A stretch of DNA of 64,000 nucleotides from Pseudobdellovibrionaceae bacterium (lineage in GTDB: Bacteria > Bdellovibrionota > Bdellovibrionia > Bdellovibrionales > Bdellovibrionaceae): assembly GCA_016719575.1 (NCBI GenBank), contig JADJYV010000002.1:310001-374000 (forward strand), written 5' to 3'. Positions 62,903 to 64,000 of the stretch are shown piece by piece. The notes beneath the pieces were generated by a model. The model worked only from the letters and a program-made list of their open reading frames with translations, searched no databases and was not told where the DNA came from. The position numbers and the translations under genes were made by a program. Position 1 is the stretch's first letter; the number at the start of each line of letters is the position of its first letter.

Positions 62903-63741
62903 GCCTCACTTCGGGTGCGGAATATTCTTGCTGCAACCTCACTCTGAGGGGACTTTCACTGTCCGGCATTCGCACGGCCATTTCAGTCCCAGAGCTTTCA
63001 TTCTGCTTCGATGTGGGTCAAGGCTTTCCTTTTTTGCTAAACTTGAAACAGTTTTTCATTAGCCATGGCCACCTCGATCATGCCGCCGGGATCCCCTATA
63101 TCATCTCTCAAAAAGCCATGAACCACCAGGAGGCTCCAAAGTTTTATATGCCGCCAAGCCTTGTTAATCCCATGTACGAAATTATGAAAATTTGGCAAAA
63201 AATCGAAAATCACGAATACAACTACCAGTTCCTACCAATAAAAGAAGACGAAAAAATTCCCGTCAAAGGGAACTATTTTGTACGCCCCTTTCCGACCACT
63301 CATAGAATCGAATCTTTTGGTTACACCTTGTTTCAAAGCCAACGTAAACTAGTAAAGGAATGCCAGGGACTTTCACAAAATGAAATTTTAAAAATAAAAA
63401 ATCAAGGACTTGAAATCCATCAGCATATCGAAACTCCCCTGATTACATTCACTGGAGATACACAAATCGAATTTTTAGAAAGTCGACCGTGGGTCAAAAA
63501 GTCGAAAGTTCTTTTGATGGAGTCAACCTATCTAGATCAAAGAAAAACCGTCGAACACGCCAGAAAATGGGGCCACTCCCATTTGGATGAAATAATCCCA
63601 AAACTCGACGACATCGAGAGTGAAAAGATCGTGCTAATTCATATTTCGAGTCGTTATCCGACCGATGAAGCTCTTCAGATTTTAAAACAAAGAATTCCAG
63701 CAAGGCACCAAAATCGAGTCGACATTTTTCCGGGCCGCTGA
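62899..63741 (+). CDS. metallo-beta-lactamase-fold hydrolase, RNase Z-like
   Basis: A 280-residue protein of the MBL fold. The first metal site HGHLDH is at residues 56-61, with other ligands in FPTTHRI near 135, FTGDTQIEF near 195 and LIHISSRYP near 250. The arrangement resembles RNase Z/ElaC-like proteins, but the long insertion (YEIMKIWQKIENHEYNYQFL) differs and exosite residues are not recognised, so tRNA 3' processing is a guess. It overlaps the unknown 61613 gene, suggesting joint action. Confidence 0.7.
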   Translation: MSLTSGAEYSCCNLTLRGLSLSGIRTAISVPELSFCFDVGQGFPFLLNLKQFFISHGHLDHAAGIPYIISQKAMNHQEAPKFYMPPSLVNPMYEIMKIWQKIENHEYNYQFLPIKEDEKIPVKGNYFVRPFPTTHRIESFGYTLFQSQRKLVKECQGLSQNEILKIKNQGLEIHQHIETPLITFTGDTQIEFLESRPWVKKSKVLLMESTYLDQRKTVEHARKWGHSHLDEIIPKLDDIESEKIVLIHISSRYPTDEALQILKQRIPARHQNRVDIFPGR

Positions 63742-63748
63742 TCTCGAG

Positions 63749-64000
63749 TTAACGAGACAAAAGATCATTTATACTTAAAAAAATCTTACGATTCTTTACT
63801 TTTTTTTCTTTAAAATGAGTCAGCCAATCTGAGGGACTTTTCTTCATCCAAACCGCCGCCCAGCGAGCTGCAAAATAAAGAGGGCTCACGCCCTTTCCTT
63901 CATGCTCTTTGGGAACGCTCAGGGCCGTCAACATTTCAGGGCCAAAGTAACTTTGCGGCAGCAGTCGTTCGCGCCCCGTGATCTCCCCAATAATAATAGC
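63749..64000 (-). CDS. partial gene cut by the right edge (3' part)
   Basis: The frame is open to the window edge. It reads TGRERLLPQSYFGPEMLTALS and continues to RWAAVWMKKSPSDWLTHF, then a basic Lys-rich end before the stop at 63749. The fragment is basic and not recognised. It is convergent with the MBL gene, ending seven bases after that stop. The start lies outside the window. Confidence 0.4.
   Translation of the reverse strand, partial: AIIIGEITGRERLLPQSYFGPEMLTALSVPKEHEGKGVSPLYFAARWAAVWMKKSPSDWLTHFKEKKVKNRKIFLSINDLLSR

Noticed and set aside
1..64000. CRISPR arrays and rRNA genes
   Set aside because: I saw no regularly spaced repeats and no rRNA-like sequence in the window; the only tRNA found is tRNA-Cys.

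Overview
The window looks like a chromosomal segment of a Gram-negative bacterium of the Bdellovibrionota (Bdellovibrio-like) lineage. This placement is inferred from many signal-peptide and lipobox proteins, two short lipoproteins with an FNNC lipobox, a TIGR02147-type HTH protein, secreted proteases, LPS core genes (waaA, a family 9 glycosyltransferase) and a CarD/CdnL regulator. No 16S rRNA is present to confirm it.

Layout. Positions 1-9280 form a visibly A+T-richer accessory island. A Gabija-like pair (TOPRIM nuclease gajA, cut by the left edge, and UvrD-like helicase gajB) is followed by a Cas4-like/DnaQ-like DUF2779 nuclease and a DUF6602 nuclease-like protein, all on +. Minus-strand genes follow: an HNH protein, a Glyoxalase_8-domain protein, a zinc-ribbon protein, a small exported peptide and a double-XRE regulator. 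The island ends at a tRNA-Cys whose 3' end faces it. Housekeeping DNA then begins: comM and xerD, two lipoproteins, spoIID, and the minus-strand gltX-cysS-uvrB-uvrC-murJ cluster with carD upstream. After that come an S8 protease and recG; an HD-GYP protein; lysS and fbaB; nfuA and a MATE pump; an operon with a deoxyhypusine synthase-like enzyme, a trypsin-like lipoprotein and a caspase-like protein; tcdA/tatD; and DedA, RluA and EEP genes. Positions 47048-51752 hold an uncharacterised exported haem-protein module: monohaem protein, FNNC lipoprotein, TAT protein, dihaem FNNC lipoprotein. Positions 51718-58732 hold an uncharacterised envelope operon: barrel protein, EF-hand lipoprotein, MFS, barrel protein, rRNA methyltransferase. 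The right end carries LPS core genes, a tiny exported peptide, an unknown two-gene unit with an MBL-fold protein, and a partial gene.

Data-quality warning. At least seven reading-frame breaks occur (gajA, gajB, the DUF2779 gene, the HNH gene, comM twice, cysS). Nearly all are single missing bases, mostly in homopolymers, and one hits the normally essential cysS. Consensus sequencing errors are therefore a better first explanation than gene decay, and I describe these genes as probably intact.

Most promising leads: the four-gene nuclease/helicase cassette at the left, the FNNC/TAT/haem module, the 51.7-58.7 kb envelope operon, the DHS-like/trypsin/caspase-like operon, and a perfect 16+16 bp palindrome sitting on the promoter of the TIGR02147-like regulator.
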